Shown here: positions 35,468 to 51,193 of the stretch, piece by piece | How positions within the stretch are numbered: position 1 is the first letter of the stretch | Layout of the letters: each line of letters opens with the position of its first letter | DNA from: Strobilurus pachycystidiatus | Lineage: Eukaryota > Basidiomycota > Agaricomycetes > Agaricales > Physalacriaceae | NCBI GenBank assembly: GCA_019915135.1 | Contig: JAHLMK010000008.1 | Location: 992,001 to 1,056,000, forward strand | Length of the DNA: 64,000 nucleotides | Direction: 5' to 3' | Program-made: the position numbers and the translations under genes | The notes under the pieces: generated by a model | Told to the model about the DNA's origin: nothing | Database searches by the model: none | Seen by the model: the letters and a program-made list of their open reading frames with translations, nothing else

Positions 35468-36151
35468 GTGATTCTATACTTACTAGAGTGGAAGTAATTA
35501 GTCTATGTCAATGGTCAGACTCAATGTAGACGAAGCAGTGGTGACGAGAGCTTGCTGCGTTCCGAAGCGTTCGGATGTGTATCAACTAAGTATTCTCAGT
35601 CGACTCGTGGATATGAAGTAACATTTGGTAGCCCCTGATTGTCCCGTAGTCTCATACCCGATATGACAGCCGGATTCCCTTATTAGGGTGGCTATAACCG
35701 TCGGGTATGAGACTAATAGTACAGTAGTAATTTCCCGGTGCTGTGCATGCCGCCTTGTCCATTTCCCGCCGTCGACTTTCTGAACAACTGTTGAGCTTGT
35801 CACTCGCACAACTCTGGTATATACTGGAGTTGAAAGGTGCTATCTGTGATCCCCAATTCTCCAGGTGCTCCCGGATTGTCGTCGCGTCGCCCAGAGTAGA
35901 ACGGCACCCCATTCTTGTCTTCTTGAATTCGGCCAAAATTCGGCTCAAGGCTCATGCTGCCGGACTTTAATGAACGTTTAGGGGTTATTCTGAATTCAAC
36001 TACTTAAATGTTCACACGACGTCACGCCGCGGTCTCACGCGAAGGCTGGTAATGATCTGAAACTTTTGGCTACTTATAAACTCCTCCGAGGGATCCACAG
36101 CCGCTATCTGCTTTCATCCCCATCACCCTCGCGACTAGCTAAGCGACTCGG
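35468..36151. other. Intergenic between transporter and RTA1-like gene
   Basis: 680 bp with no gene. It contains a 15-bp perfect inverted repeat (35647-35661 with 35701-35715) and a TATAAA at 36075, about 75 bp before the next ATG. Confidence 0.5.
35647..35715. repeat. 15-bp perfect inverted repeat
   Basis: TAGTCTCATACCCGA (35647-35661) and its exact reverse complement TCGGGTATGAGACTA (35701-35715) flank a 39-bp spacer. It could form a hairpin or be the ends of a very short foldback element; no target-site duplication was recognised. Confidence 0.75.
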
Positions 36152-37360
36152 ATGTCTTCTTCGGACGGGCTAGACGGATACGGTTCGCCACCTGACTGCT
36201 TCTCACCCAAACCTACTGACTGGCATCGTAGCTGAGGGGAGTTACTGGTATTATGCTCCAAATAAGGGTGATTTGTCCGTTTGTCCATTTTCTGTCCTTA
36301 GTTGACAAAATATCATGTACAGGTGCCCCAATCGCCTTCGCCGTCCTATTCGCAATATCAGGCATTGTCCATGTCTACCAGTGCTTGTACGCCTACGTCC
36401 CAAGACTGCATCGCATTATACTTATCTTCTTCTATAGCCATTACAAGTCCTGGAAAGTAGGTGCCGCCCTGCCATGGGCAGCAAGTCTATTTGTCGGCGC
36501 GTTCATCACACGCGAGATCGGCGCTTACCACTATGATGGTCTCGGAATATTCATCGCCAGCACGGTTTTGTTTCTTGTCGCCGCGTACGTTCATCGACAT
36601 CGATTGACCTTCTGGGTCTAACCATTGCCATAGGCCCGTCTACGAAGGCGCCAACTATTTCCTCCTTGGCAGAATCCTCTATTATGTGCCATACAATAGT
36701 CCACTTCATCCTGGGCGTGTCGTATCCACCTTCATCGGCGTCGATCTTGTCATTGCTGTTCTTACTGGCGTCGGCGCGCCCCGAGTGGCCAACTCTTCCC
36801 TTTCAGATAGCGAAATCACGCTTGGAAAGAATCTCTTGAAGGCTGCTCTAATCCTCCAACTCGCCTCCATGGTCTGCTTCGTCCTCATAGCGGCACGTTA
36901 CCATTATAAATGTGCAAGATCGAACACGCTGCCCAGAAACCTCAATTCCGTCTTGATCGTCCTCTATACGAGTTGCACTTTTATCACCATCCGAACGATC
37001 TACCGCACCGTGGAGTATTTTGAAGCGGCCAGCCTGAACGTATACGCAGACATCCTTCATATTAGTCCCCTCTTGAAACGGGAATGGTATTTCTGGGTGT
37101 TCGAGGCCATGTTCATGTTCTTAAACACGGCGCTCTTGAACATCTTCCATCCGTCTCGGTTTTTGCCGCAGAACAACAAGATCTATCTGGCGCAGGATGG
37201 GCTCACGGAGGTAGAGGGACCAGGATACGAAGACAAGAGGCACTTTTTGGTGACCCTTTTCGATCCTTTCGACGTTATTGGCATCATCACGCAGAGGGAC
37301 AAGCATGCGGGAAAGTTTTGGGAAAACCCGACAGAGGACGATGACAAACCCGCGGTATAA
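36152..37360 (+). CDS. RTA1-like seven-pass membrane protein
   Basis: Four exons and about 351 residues. The first intron (from GTTCGC after GLDGY to CGTAG) restores the family start YAEGSYWYYAPNKGAPIAFA. Seven hydrophobic segments follow, with GAFITREIGAY, PVYEGANYFLLGRILYYVPY, STFIGVDLVIAVLTGVG, IRTIYRTVEYFEA and REWYFWVFEAMFMFLNTALL. RTA1/RSB1 relatives are linked to sphingoid-base release and resistance to lipid-binding toxicants, although transport itself is unproven. The C-terminal tail is acidic and cytosolic. TATAAA stands about 75 bp upstream of the ATG. Confidence 0.88.
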
Positions 37361-37568
37361 GAAGAATTGGCGTAATTCTCTGGTATTATCTTATGTAACA
37401 GCGGCTCATAGAGCCAGTATTTATCTTTATGCAGTCCTTCGTTTGAATGTTCTACTTTAATCACTCAACTTAACAAGGACAGCGCGCAATTATGGTAACG
37501 TGGGAAGCCTGGACCCATATGGTAAGTCAATCATTCGGGTCCCTATTGACTCTTTCACTACGACCACA

Positions 37569-38242
37569 ATGAGCGCACCTCCGTCGGCCCCATTCGAAGT
37601 CAAACCGAACACAGTTCCCCCGGCGGCGCCAGTTCTTCCACAAGAACCCTCTGCACCCGCCGGTCCAGCTTTCAATAAGACCGAGTGCGTTCATCGTCTT
37701 TCTTGACTTATCGCCTGGATTAACACAGTCGCGTCAAGTATTGACACAGTGATAAGGGCAGCCGACACATTCACGAGAATATATTATGCGGCCTACGACT
37801 CCTACAACCGCATGAGGGACCTTCCAAATTTTTACCGTACATCCTCTTCAATAACATGGAACGGCAACACCAAAACGGGCGTGGATGGATTGAAGGAGCT
37901 CATCACCAACATGCCCCCAACCAAACATGATATGCAGTCGTTTGACTGCCATCCAGTTCCCGGTATGCCGATCCGATATATATATACGCCACATCTTTTG
38001 CTCAATGTGGCGCAGGAACATCCCCTCCATCTCTGCTCTTGACCGTCTCCGGGAACGTCACCCATGGCAAAGGACCCGCTGGAAACCCACCAGCCACTAG
38101 CGCTAAGACCATAGATGGACATCCACGCGTCTTTTCGCAGACGTTCATGCTCATTCCCGATCCAGACGCCCCAACTTCGGGCAAAGCTGGGGAGGTTGCC
38201 AAATACTTCATCACTGCAGACGCGCTTCGTTTCGTCGGTTGA
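37569..38242 (+). CDS. NXT1: mRNA export cofactor NXT1/p15 (NTF2-like)
   Basis: Three exons, about 186 residues. A Pro/Ala-rich N-terminal extension precedes an NTF2 fold: VIRAADTFTRIYYAAYD, SSSITWNGNTKTGVDGLKEL, QSFDCHPVPGTSPPSLLLTV, FSQTFMLIPDPD and KYFITADALRFVG. Metazoan p15/NXT1 pairs with the NTF2-like domain of TAP/NXF1 (Mex67) to carry mRNPs through nuclear pores. The first intron uses donor GA|GTGCGT and acceptor CAAG|T to give NKTDIDTVIR. The second ends in GCGCAG before GTSPPS. An insert (THGKGPAGNPPATSAKTI) between strands is longer than in animals. It converges on PRP22. Confidence 0.85.
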
Positions 38243-38410
38243 TGTACATGACTCTAATGGTGGGTGATTCCGCCCTCGGATCCGTCCGTATACTAACTTC
38301 CATCTCACAGTAACCTCGCCTGTATCAATACAACGGACTCTTTATTGCATCATTATTCCTTCTTAAGCCCTCCGCTTTGACTCAATGCATCGATACTAAT
38401 CCAACATAAT

Positions 38411-42163
<3,753 letters not shown>

Positions 42164-42282
42164 GGACGTGAGAGGGCAAGAATACGGTGGGCCGGGTTTC
42201 CTTTCCAGGCGGTTGGAGCGCAAATAATAATCCAGTAAATAAATCGTGACTGTCTGTTTCTGACCACTCTTGCCCTGCTCGA
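42164..42282. promoter_or_regulatory. 119-bp bidirectional promoter gap between two RNA helicase genes
   Basis: Only 119 bp separate the ATG of PRP22 (minus, 42163) from the ATG of the DHX29/57-like helicase (plus, 42283). Both leaders and start sites must lie here. No TATA box is evident in either direction. Confidence 0.7.
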
Positions 42283-45200
42283 ATGCCCCCCAAGAGAGGT
42301 ATCGTCAAGTCTGGAAACGCTGGAAACTCCAAAACTGCACCTGCGAAGCCCAATGGTCCCGTAGCGGATGCACCGCAAGGCAAACCGTTATTTCCTGCTG
42401 GGTCCAAGTACCCTCTCAGTCTTCTGCATGAACAGTACGTGCGAATGCATCTGCACTATTAACTTCTACAGAAACGCTGACATCCCTCAGCTGCCAAAAG
42501 AAGGGCTGGGGAAAGCCTATCGTCAACACGGTAAGGTTTGTAACTTATCGCATTGATAGATCATCTGCTCACATAGTCAATCGGAATAGAGAAAGACGAA
42601 CGCTGACTGGACGTTCAGAGTCACCCTCACGAGAGTGAATAAGAAGGGGGAGTCCGAGTCCGTCGACTTTACACCTTATCCAGCTTATGTTACACCTTCT
42701 GAAATTGAAGCCAAACACTGGGGAGGTTCGTCGTCGTCCACACCTATTTTTGCGACACGTCTTACGCCTCTTGACTAGCCACTTATGCCTTGTATCGTGT
42801 TTGTTTCTCTGTCCCCTGTACTGTATGGCCTTCACGAATGATACCGCTTCTCTCAGGCTTTCAACAACATACAACTTCACCTGGTTCTTCCCCAAGGGCC
42901 CCGCGACTACTGGCACAAGTTAGCAGCCGAACACAAAGCTGCACCCGAACATCTGAAATGGATGTACGACCCAGATCCTTTTGCCGCAAAGAAGTTGGTG
43001 CAAGAGAGGCAGACGAAAGCGTCCGAAAAGCGCGAGGCTGTTGCCGCGGCCGCCTCCGAGTCTACTCCAGGTTCACGAGAAGCATCTCTGGCTGCTCGCG
43101 AATTCGAGAGATACCCTGAAGTCAAAATGGCCCCGGAACTGCGAGCTATGGTCGAAGACTCCATCAAACAAGTAAATGCACGCCCCCTCTTCATACTCTG
43201 TATGCTGATTGCATCCCCAAGGCCATGGCAATAGACCCCACTTCTAACGAGGACGCGGGCTTGGACATTTCTCCTGATGACTTCAAGAACACTGCAAAGC
43301 AGCTACAGGATCTAGGATTCACTGCTCTACAAGCTAAAAAAGCCACCGATTTCTTCGCCGACCCGTCCGGCATCACAGCTACACTGCTTGCCTCTCAAGG
43401 CTTATTACAAGCATGCACGGAATATCTCCTCCTTCACCTTCCCGAATGTGACCTGCCCCAGCGTTTTCTCCCTTCAAAAAACTCTTCTGACGCTTTTATC
43501 ACTGCCATTCACGTCGGTTCGGACGACCTCAAGACGAGATGGCTAGTGGAAAAGGCAACGAAGGAAGCAGGATGGCCCATACATGTCGTGAGGGAATGTC
43601 TCGCCGACCCGAGAATCGATGGACAGTGGGACCTTCTCTTGGCGGCCATGGGCAAGCGACTTTTGGGTCAGAATCCCGACTCTGTCTTTGAAAACACAGT
43701 GATTACTACCCCATTCACAATGGAGCCCGAAGAAATAGACGCCCTTGGTGCTCACTTTGCTACTCCCGATCATATCATCATGCCTCTATTCGGAGCGCCT
43801 ATCCAGTGGCACATTCTTGTCAGCAAAGGAGCTTATCCACGCCCAGGTCACACTCCGATGTATCTGACGTCGACCTCAGTCCCAGCTTATATCCGTCTAC
43901 ACATGTTGTCCCGTCTTCTCGTCGCATTACAATCGGATACCTTCGATGAAAACGGAAGTGGATTCGTTCTTGCTGGAATGGGAACTCTAGACGAAGAGTG
44001 GTCTAAGATCGAAGATCATGGACCGCCAAGTATCTCTACGGTATTCCAGCACTTCTCGAGGCGTACAGAAGATGATGCTGGGCTGGAGGACGATGTAGTC
44101 GTCAAGGGCCGTCCTCGCAATGCGCATAGAGCCCACGCTGCTTCTCGGGATCCGCGGAGTGACGTGCAAGTTAAGGCTGCTTATGAAAAAATTCGTGTAG
44201 AAGAAAAGAAGAATTTTGCGGAGATGATGACAATTCGCCAACGTCTACCAGCTTCTGCATCCAAGGAGGAATTCTTGGCTATGCTCAAGCGTGACCGTGT
44301 CGTTGTCGTGGTCGGTGAAACAGGTGCGCGCGCACAAACTAGAATATATACACAGACTGCTCATATATCCTATCACATTGACAGGTTGCGGCAAGACCAC
44401 GCAGCGTAAGCTTCTGTATGACATTCCGTTAGCGAGATTCATATTTTGGTTTCAGTTCCTCAATTTATCCTCGACTCTTTGATACAAGACAACATGGGTG
44501 CGAAGGCAAACATCGTCATCACCCAACCTCGCCGAATATCTGCTATCGGTGTCTCGTCTCGTGTCTCTGCTGAGAGGCTCGAAGATGGATCTGTCGGATA
44601 TGCCATTCGTGGCGAGAGTACACGAACAAAGGAGACCAAGTTGCTGTTCTGCACTACCGGTGTCGTTCTTCGACGTCTGAGCTCTGGAGACAAGTTGGGC
44701 GACGTCACGCATATTGTTGTTGATGAGGTGCGGACACGCAATTATTCATTACTTCGGAGAGTAGTTCCTGAAAATCCTCAGGTCCACGAACGCTCCGTTG
44801 ATGGTGATTTCCTGCTCCTGGAGTTGAGGGAGCTCTTGAAGGACAACAAATCCCTGAAGGTTGTGCTGATGTCCGCCACGATTAATCACGAGACATTCAT
44901 TAATTATTTCGGCGGCGCACCTCTTCTGTCTATTCCGGGATTCACACATCCGGTCACTGACGTGTATGTCACGTCGCACTAGAATTCTCTTCGTGCTCAC
45001 CTAGTTCAAGGTATCTCGAGGATGTGATCTCGTCATTAGGCTATCGACCACCACCGGCTAGAATAAAGCACAAAGAGAGCGGAAAAGCCCAGCAGGAATT
45101 CCGGGACGAGTACAAGTCTATGGGTCTCAACGAGGAAAGCGTCACAGCCCTTCAAAATCTTACAAGAGCCGAAGGAATCGACTATAAGGTTAGTCCAATT

Positions 45201-47259
45201 CCAAGTTACCTCCGGCAGATCTGATTGATTTCTCTCAGTTGCTTGCCTCGCTCGTTCGTCACATCGTCACTACCGCCAAGTCCATAGGCGGTATACTTAT
45301 ATTCTTGCCTGGTGTCCAAGAAATTCGGCAATGTATGGAAAGCATACGCGATGTCATCCCAAGTAACATCCAAGCCGATATCCTGCCTCTGCATGCCAAT
45401 CTTTCCAGTGACGAACAGCGTCAAGTTTTCAAGAAAACTCAGAAGTGGAAGATTATTGCATCAACCAATGTGGCCGAAGTAAGCACTTCTTGTTCTTCTC
45501 TAAGTCGCCCTTCTCACAGGCGAACAGACTTCAATCACGATCGACGATGTCATTTTCGTGGTCGATACAGGCAAAGTCAAGCAGACCCAATACGACGGAG
45601 AAACTGGCCTTTCGCGTTTGGTGGAAACTTGGGTGACCCGTGCTGAAGCTCGCCAGCGTCGCGGACGTGCCGGGCGTGTTCAGCCGGGTACATGTTATAA
45701 GCTATACACCAGAAAACAAGAGTCCAGCATGGGTAGCTTCGCCGTCCCTGAGATTCTCCGAGTGCCTCTTGACAGCCTTTCACTGTCTGTCAAAGTCACT
45801 CGAGAGAACGAGGATGTTCGTGTACGTTTTGTTCTTGAATTGGTCGTTTGGTTTGGAGCTCACGTTACCCACCAGCACTTCTTGAAGAAAGCCATCGACC
45901 CTCCAGATGTAGCGGCGATGGATACAGCTTGGGCGACACTGGAGAACCTAGGGGCTGTCGACAAGACGGGTAGACTGACTGCTCTCGGTCGACACATCGT
46001 CAGTCCATGTTATACCTGTTCTGTCCGCTCTACTGATCGCAACACAGTCGTTACTTCCAATAGACTTAAGACTGGCTAAAGTAAAATGACTTATTCCCTG
46101 CATCCGCCGAACACTAACCATCCTCACAGATGCTAGTCCTTGGAACGATATTCCGTTGTCTTGGACCTGTTCTGACCATCGCCGCGTGTCTCTCTTCTAA
46201 ACCACTGTTCGTGAGTCCCTTGGACAAAAGACAGGAAGCATCCCGGTACGTCACTCAAGTGCCGTGGAATTGTTTGCTCCTTCTGACTCGCAGTAGTGCT
46301 CGGGCTCAGTTCTCTGAGGGCACCAGTGATCTTCTGACCGATCTGAAAGCATTCAATGAATGTATGTCAATCCGACAATCCGGTCAACCAGCGAGCGCCC
46401 TTCGAAATTTCTGTGAAGAGGTGGGTTGAACGTCGTTACCTCCAGCCACATAGTGAACATATGGACCTCTAGAACTTCATATCCGCCAATACCGTTCGCG
46501 AGATAAGTGGTTTGCGCCAAGAATTTCTCTCCGCACTCGCAGGCATCGGCTTTATACCCCAAAGCTCGAAACCATCTACACCGTCACTGAACACGAATAG
46601 TGATAACCACAATCTTCTCAAAGCGGTGATTCTCGGGGGTCTGTGGCCACGAGTCGCCCGAGTACATCTCCCTCAGAACGCGATCAAATTCGACAAAGTC
46701 TCAGGCGGCACCGTTCAGCGAGAAAACGTCGCCAAAGAGTACAAAATGTTTGATCTTCGCGATGAACGCGTTTTTCTACATCCCTCCAGCGTTCTGTTTG
46801 ACTTTGCTGCGTGGAGATCGCAGTATGTGGTCTACTTCAGCAAAGTCCAAACGACAAAGCTTTTTCTCCGCGATGCAACAGAGGTGGGTGACTCCCGCGT
46901 CGACGAGCAAACTTTTGACTTTGAGACCTGAAGGTTCCCCTTTACGCAATTTTACTCTTTGGAGGCCCTGTCTCTGTGAATCAAGTTGGCAACGGTCTTA
47001 CTATTGACGGTAAAGAAGGGGCTGTTAAGTTGAAGGCTTGGGCTCGAATCGGCACTCTTGTCAACGTTCTCCGGTACGTCTATCTATCACGTTCCACAGA
47101 CGGTGTGATCTCAGGTCTCTTCATCACAGTCGTCTTTTGGATGCGCAACTGCAGCGCAGCATCGAGGAAAGCTCAGTTCTTGCATCTGGTCGCAACAATC
47201 ATGTCATTCAAGCTATGCTCGCACTTCTCAGTTATGATGGAGCTGCTGCTCCGTCATAA
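42283..47259 (+). CDS. DExH-box RNA helicase of the DHX29/DHX57 (YLR419W) class
   Basis: Around 17 introns and about 1,350 residues. A basic Pro-rich N-terminus is followed by a conserved fold (ADWTFRVTLTRVNKKGESES) and a UBA-like helix set (TAKQLQDLGFTALQAKKATDF). Next is an RWD-like region, then the helicase core: GETGCGKTTQLPQFIL, TQPRRISAIGVSSR, DEVHERSVDGDF, SATINHETF, TNVAETSITI and EARQRRGRAGRVQPGTCYKLYT. The ratchet and OB regions follow (LKAFNEC, RVFLHPSSVLFD). DHX29 promotes 43S scanning on structured mRNA; DHX57 is less defined. The P-loop residues GCGKTTQ come from a 21-nt exon (44385-44405) between introns 44324-44384 and 44406-44455. Motif II is DEVH, typical of this branch. Stop at 47259. 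Confidence 0.9.
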
Positions 47260-47898
47260 CGAGGGCCCGCCTATACTCGAGTCTGCATATGTAGAAACCT
47301 AGAATTAGATTGTAATTCGAATATGGAGGCCAGGAGGGCATGTCGGCGAGAAATCTGTCACCTCATTAGCGCCCCGGCTGGGAGTGCCACTTATGATGCT
47401 CACTGGTCCAGCCGTTCCATCGAGCCGTAGCCGCAACTCCCAACCGACCATGCGATTTAGTGAATTGGGTGAACGTATCTATCAAAGTCAGATTGCAGTA
47501 TGTGCGCTGCAGACCACCTGCCCACAGGGCTGTGGGTTTGCCTAGAACTAAACACTTCGGTGTTCTGGGCTTCAAGTCAGTGATTGTTCGAGCTCACCGG
47601 TCCAGCCGCCCTGCTGAGACGCAAGGCGGCAAGTCCAGATCGCGCACACGGTCTCAACGCGCACGCGGTCTCAACAAGCCAGTGTCGGGGCTGGAGTTAG
47701 AGAGCAGCAGACCGGTTGCCGCGGGCGTAGCCATAAGCATGTTAAAATGTCTAGAAATACAATTGTTGTGCTTCATTATTACATTGGAATAACCTGACCC
47801 ACAATAAACCTATCTGAGAAGACGTAAGTGACGAATACACGGGCGAAAGTGCGCAACCCACAATGATAATTATATAACTTGCATAAACAGATCAGTGC
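47260..47898. other. Intergenic between helicase and family member C
   Basis: 640 bp between two convergent genes. It contains a 17-bp tandem duplication (47642-47675) and two similar GGTCCAGCCG-containing stretches near 47404 and 47599. The open frames here have no gene-like features. Confidence 0.5.
47642..47675. repeat. 17-bp tandem duplication, one mismatch
   Basis: GCGCACACGGTCTCAAC (47642-47658) is followed directly by GCGCACGCGGTCTCAAC (47659-47675). Confidence 0.85.
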
Positions 47899-49133
47899 CT
47901 AAGGAAGAGCACTTACAACTCTACGTCCTCCACTCGGACGGCGTCCAAGTCCAAGGGATGCCTGCGCTCGTGCGTTGCTCTCTTTGTGATCCGGAGGTGT
48001 AGAGGAACGAATGCGCTCCGGCTGAGCAGAGGGTACACTGGTACGTATTGCACCTTCCACCTGGAGGGAGAACTTCACATATTCCTGTGGGGCTCCCAGA
48101 GGCGGGGTGGCAAAATAAGGATATAGATAGGGTTGAGTACGGGGCGCAGGTGTCGGGCTCGACACTCTTCGAGTGGGCTTCATTGAAAAGTACGAGAGGA
48201 CGGGGCTAGACTGGGCAGGGGCAGAATGGGGCAGCAAAGAAGGGGGCACCACTGGGTGACTGCCTGAGGAGCTACGGGATGTAGACACAGTAGAGTGAAA
48301 ATCCAACTGTGCACCCGGTGTATCTGCAGCCTTCGATGAGCGTGGACAGAACTCAACGCGTCCTATGCTAGGACTTCGGGAAGGCTTCGGTGGTTCCGCT
48401 GAAAGTCGATCATGAGTCCAGGTCATTCGATCCGGAGCATTCGTACCTATAATCGGACTGACAGGCGACCTGCTTTCGTCGACTGATGTTTTACGCGTCT
48501 TCTTGCTCAAAAGGGACATTTTCGGTAGGCGAGGCGAGAGCACTGATGACGATCGACAGACGCGACGCGAAGAATCGGGCTCGGTGGCAGAACTCTCCCC
48601 AGCTTCTGGTATAGAGGGGCTCAACAGTTTGGCTGTTCTGCTTGGGGGCGAGGGTACCAGTGTTGAAGATGACGACAACGGACTAGAATGACTAGAGTCC
48701 GAACAGTCATCAGAGTCGGGATGGGCCGATTCCGGTGGCGCGGAATAGCGTCTAGATTTCCGGGCTTTGACCTGTGAGTCTAGAAAGTATACGTGGCGGC
48801 TGGGTATGTGAGGTCCGTGATAAGTGGATGCGATTATCGGGACGAGGGAGGGGCGCGAGGATTGGGAAGACGAGGGGAAAAGTACCGGGGGCGCAGAGCG
48901 CCGCCGGGCTTTATACACCGGACTCTTCTTTGAATGTTTGACTTTCGGCGGCGCAGGACGAGCATGGGGAACAATGAGCCAGAGAATGGCAGCTAACACG
49001 CTCTGCTCATTCATGATGAGCCACAGAAGATAGTGTCAGAGAGAGAGCAACTTGCCACTGCACCGCTGAGGAAGCTAAGAGTGGTGGCGAAGATCGTAAC
49101 GAGGATTGACCTCTGAGATGTCGTTGGAGGCAT
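47899..49133 (-). CDS. Short membrane-anchored Ser/Pro-rich protein, family member C
   Basis: Exon 1 (49133-49056) codes 26 residues ending in a hydrophobic run (ILVTIFATTLSFLSGAV). A 53-nt GC-AG intron (49055-49003, donor GCAAGT) leads to SVLAAILWLIVPHARP, completing one membrane segment. This phase-0 position is the same as in the genes at 1853 and 8018. The remaining ~365 residues are Ser/Pro/Arg-rich and likely disordered. They include SSSSTLVPSP, RKTSVD and RTQPYLYPYFATPP, each matched in member B. The exon-2 frame alone could start at an internal ATG (49014), but that would drop half the membrane segment. Function unknown. Stop at 47899; nearby GTAAGT may belong to an unrecognised further exon. 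Confidence 0.75.
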
Positions 49134-49620
49134 GTCGAGTCGTGTAAGAAAGCGTGAAGGGCGTTCGAGGAGCTATAAGCAAAGGAGAACGAGATGAAAA
49201 AGCATTATCCTGGGGGTCCGGCAATGTCAGGACCAGAATATGTTTGAACGGCGACTAAGGATTATAAGAGAAGGGGCGCGCTGGTGTCGAACGATTTCCT
49301 CAAACAAATGTTGGACGATGGTTACATAGAACAAAGGCCCAGAGCGAGGCAGACTTTGTATCATGAACATAATCCTCAAATGGGCATACCGAGTGGGCTC
49401 ACTCGCTTTTGAGTTTTTTGCATTCGGCTACACGTAACAAGTATGACGACGCGGATCTCTCGGCTCGGGTCCTTTTGACACTGCTTCACCTCCTAGGCTC
49501 CTACTTACCCTCTTACCACCGTGACATTTCAACAGGCCATATCATTTGCAATGAACATAGACGACCACTCAAGAAGTCGGGTTGACACCAACAGCTGGGA
49601 GCTTGCGTCAGTACGAGCGC
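49134..49620. other. Intergenic between two minus-strand genes
   Basis: About 490 bp. It serves as promoter of family member C and 3' region of the intradiol-like gene. No open frame of note and no clear TATA box. Confidence 0.4.
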
Positions 49621-50709
49621 TCAGAAATCGGCTAGGAACGGACTAATATCTCCAATCACACCTGTTTGATGTTACCGCCGGATCAGCGCTCAGCTCACAG
49701 AACGGCAAATAGCACTCACCCTCTGGCCAATCGTCGTAGATCGACAGAACACTTTGCAGAGATGATCACGAACTATTTGCGACCTGTGTGAAGTGGACTT
49801 ACTTGATGATCGCGCTGTAACCACTTTGGTTGGCTGTCGCAAAGTTCGAATCCTGTGCATTCAGAATTCTCGTGTTCGTGTTACCCTGGTAGGGAGCCGT
49901 CATTGAAACGACGTTGGTCCACTGGTCGGTGAAGAATAGTTGGCCGGTGTGCACGATAGGCGACGAAATGGAGGCGGTCTGATGTACAGCGATACTGAAA
50001 TGGTTGGCCCCGTCCGACGGGTATCCCGGGAAGATCGTTTGGAACTCGGCGATGCCGTTGGAGGCCGTCGTTGTGGCGCCTCGCAGGTAAGAGCCGTACT
50101 CGCCTTGTGCATTAGCTGGCAGGACGCAAATCAATGACCATTCGCCAATAGCGTCTGCGATGGGAACCTACGGGACCACAGTTCGACCATAGCGTTGCTC
50201 AAAGGTTCGCATGTCGCCATATTCACCACTCCAATGTCCAAGGTGAATGCGACCCCACTGCATGAAAATCATCAAGTATCCAAACCTCGATGTCCTTGGG
50301 TGCTCACGCTTGACCGTCAGTAACATCTTGCTGGATCGGCTACAATCATACTAGTCAGTCCCCTTCTTGACATGGGATTCAGCATCGACTCACCGGGTTG
50401 GCGACATAGTCCTCTTGAAAATACATAGGTGTTGATGCAATACAGAATAAGAGAGATACGTACTCTGCTGAACATTGGGGGATAGAACACAGGCGGCCGC
50501 GAGCTGCGAAAATGTCAGATGAATTCCAGGTCATAGGAAGCGAGTACATTGGGGATAGATGGATAGTAGGTGGATGTCGATCTCTCCTCAAGTGGAAGAC
50601 CTTGCAGAAGGAATTAGCACGACGAGAGGGGATCTGTCGCGAGTGACATACCCGCCGCAGAAGAAGCGAGGAAAACAGAGATCAAGAGGGCAACAGCGGA
50701 GAAGACCAT
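49621..50709 (-). CDS. Secreted intradiol ring-cleavage dioxygenase-like protein
   Basis: The ATG at 50709 opens a signal peptide (MVFSAVALLISVFLASSAAG). Eight exons are joined by seven short introns. Family marks are LAAACVLSPNVQQEDYV, DVTDGQAGVAFTLDIGVVN, MATCEPLSNAMVELW, EYGSYLRGATTTASNGIAEF and QTIFPGYPSDGANHFSIAVH; the end is YDDWPEGVIGDISPFLADF. True members cleave catechols with Fe(III) held by two Tyr and two His. Here the usual THIH reads NHFS, so one His ligand is replaced by Ser. The conserved Arg before it is Gly, and the GPYY-type site is EDY. Likely an inactive or altered extracellular relative (inference). TATAAAA lies about 57 bp upstream of the start. Confidence 0.78.
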
Positions 50710-50764
50710 TGTGCAAAGTAAACCTGGTACTTGTTCACTGACGAACGGTGCAACACATTCTACC

Positions 50765-50771
50765 TTTTATA
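50765..50771 (-). promoter_or_regulatory. TATA box of the intradiol-like gene
   Basis: On the minus strand CATATAAAAGG, about 57-62 bp upstream of the ATG at 50709. Confidence 0.5.
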
Positions 50772-51193
50772 TGGTCGAGACATAAGCAATGCGTATACTG
50801 AATTTGGTCTCCCCGAGGAAAACAAGTTGGAGGGATTGACATGTGTCACGATGTCGGCGGAGCAACAACATCTGGGCTATAATTGCACCGGACCCGTGAA
50901 TTATCCAGTCGCGATCCCGTGAACACATTGAGATGAAGCCCATCAGGTTCATGGTGTTGGAACAGATTCCCTTTACAGTAACAAGCGTGTGTGTTTCGTT
51001 TCCGTAGTAAGTCAAACGCCGGCGGGATCTAAGGTTAAGATGGATGAATGATAGAATGAAATGGTGCAGTAACGGTAGAGCGCCACGTAGAGGATACTCC
51101 GGAGAACGTTCTATCATGTCGATCATCCTTCACAATCATGAAGCCAAAGGCGAATGGAGAAACTCATTCTTCGCTCGACACACCTGCAGCATA

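Noticed and set aside
47460..47792. 110-codon plus-strand frame
   Set aside because: Arg-rich, contains the 17-bp tandem repeat, no homology or promoter; judged non-coding.
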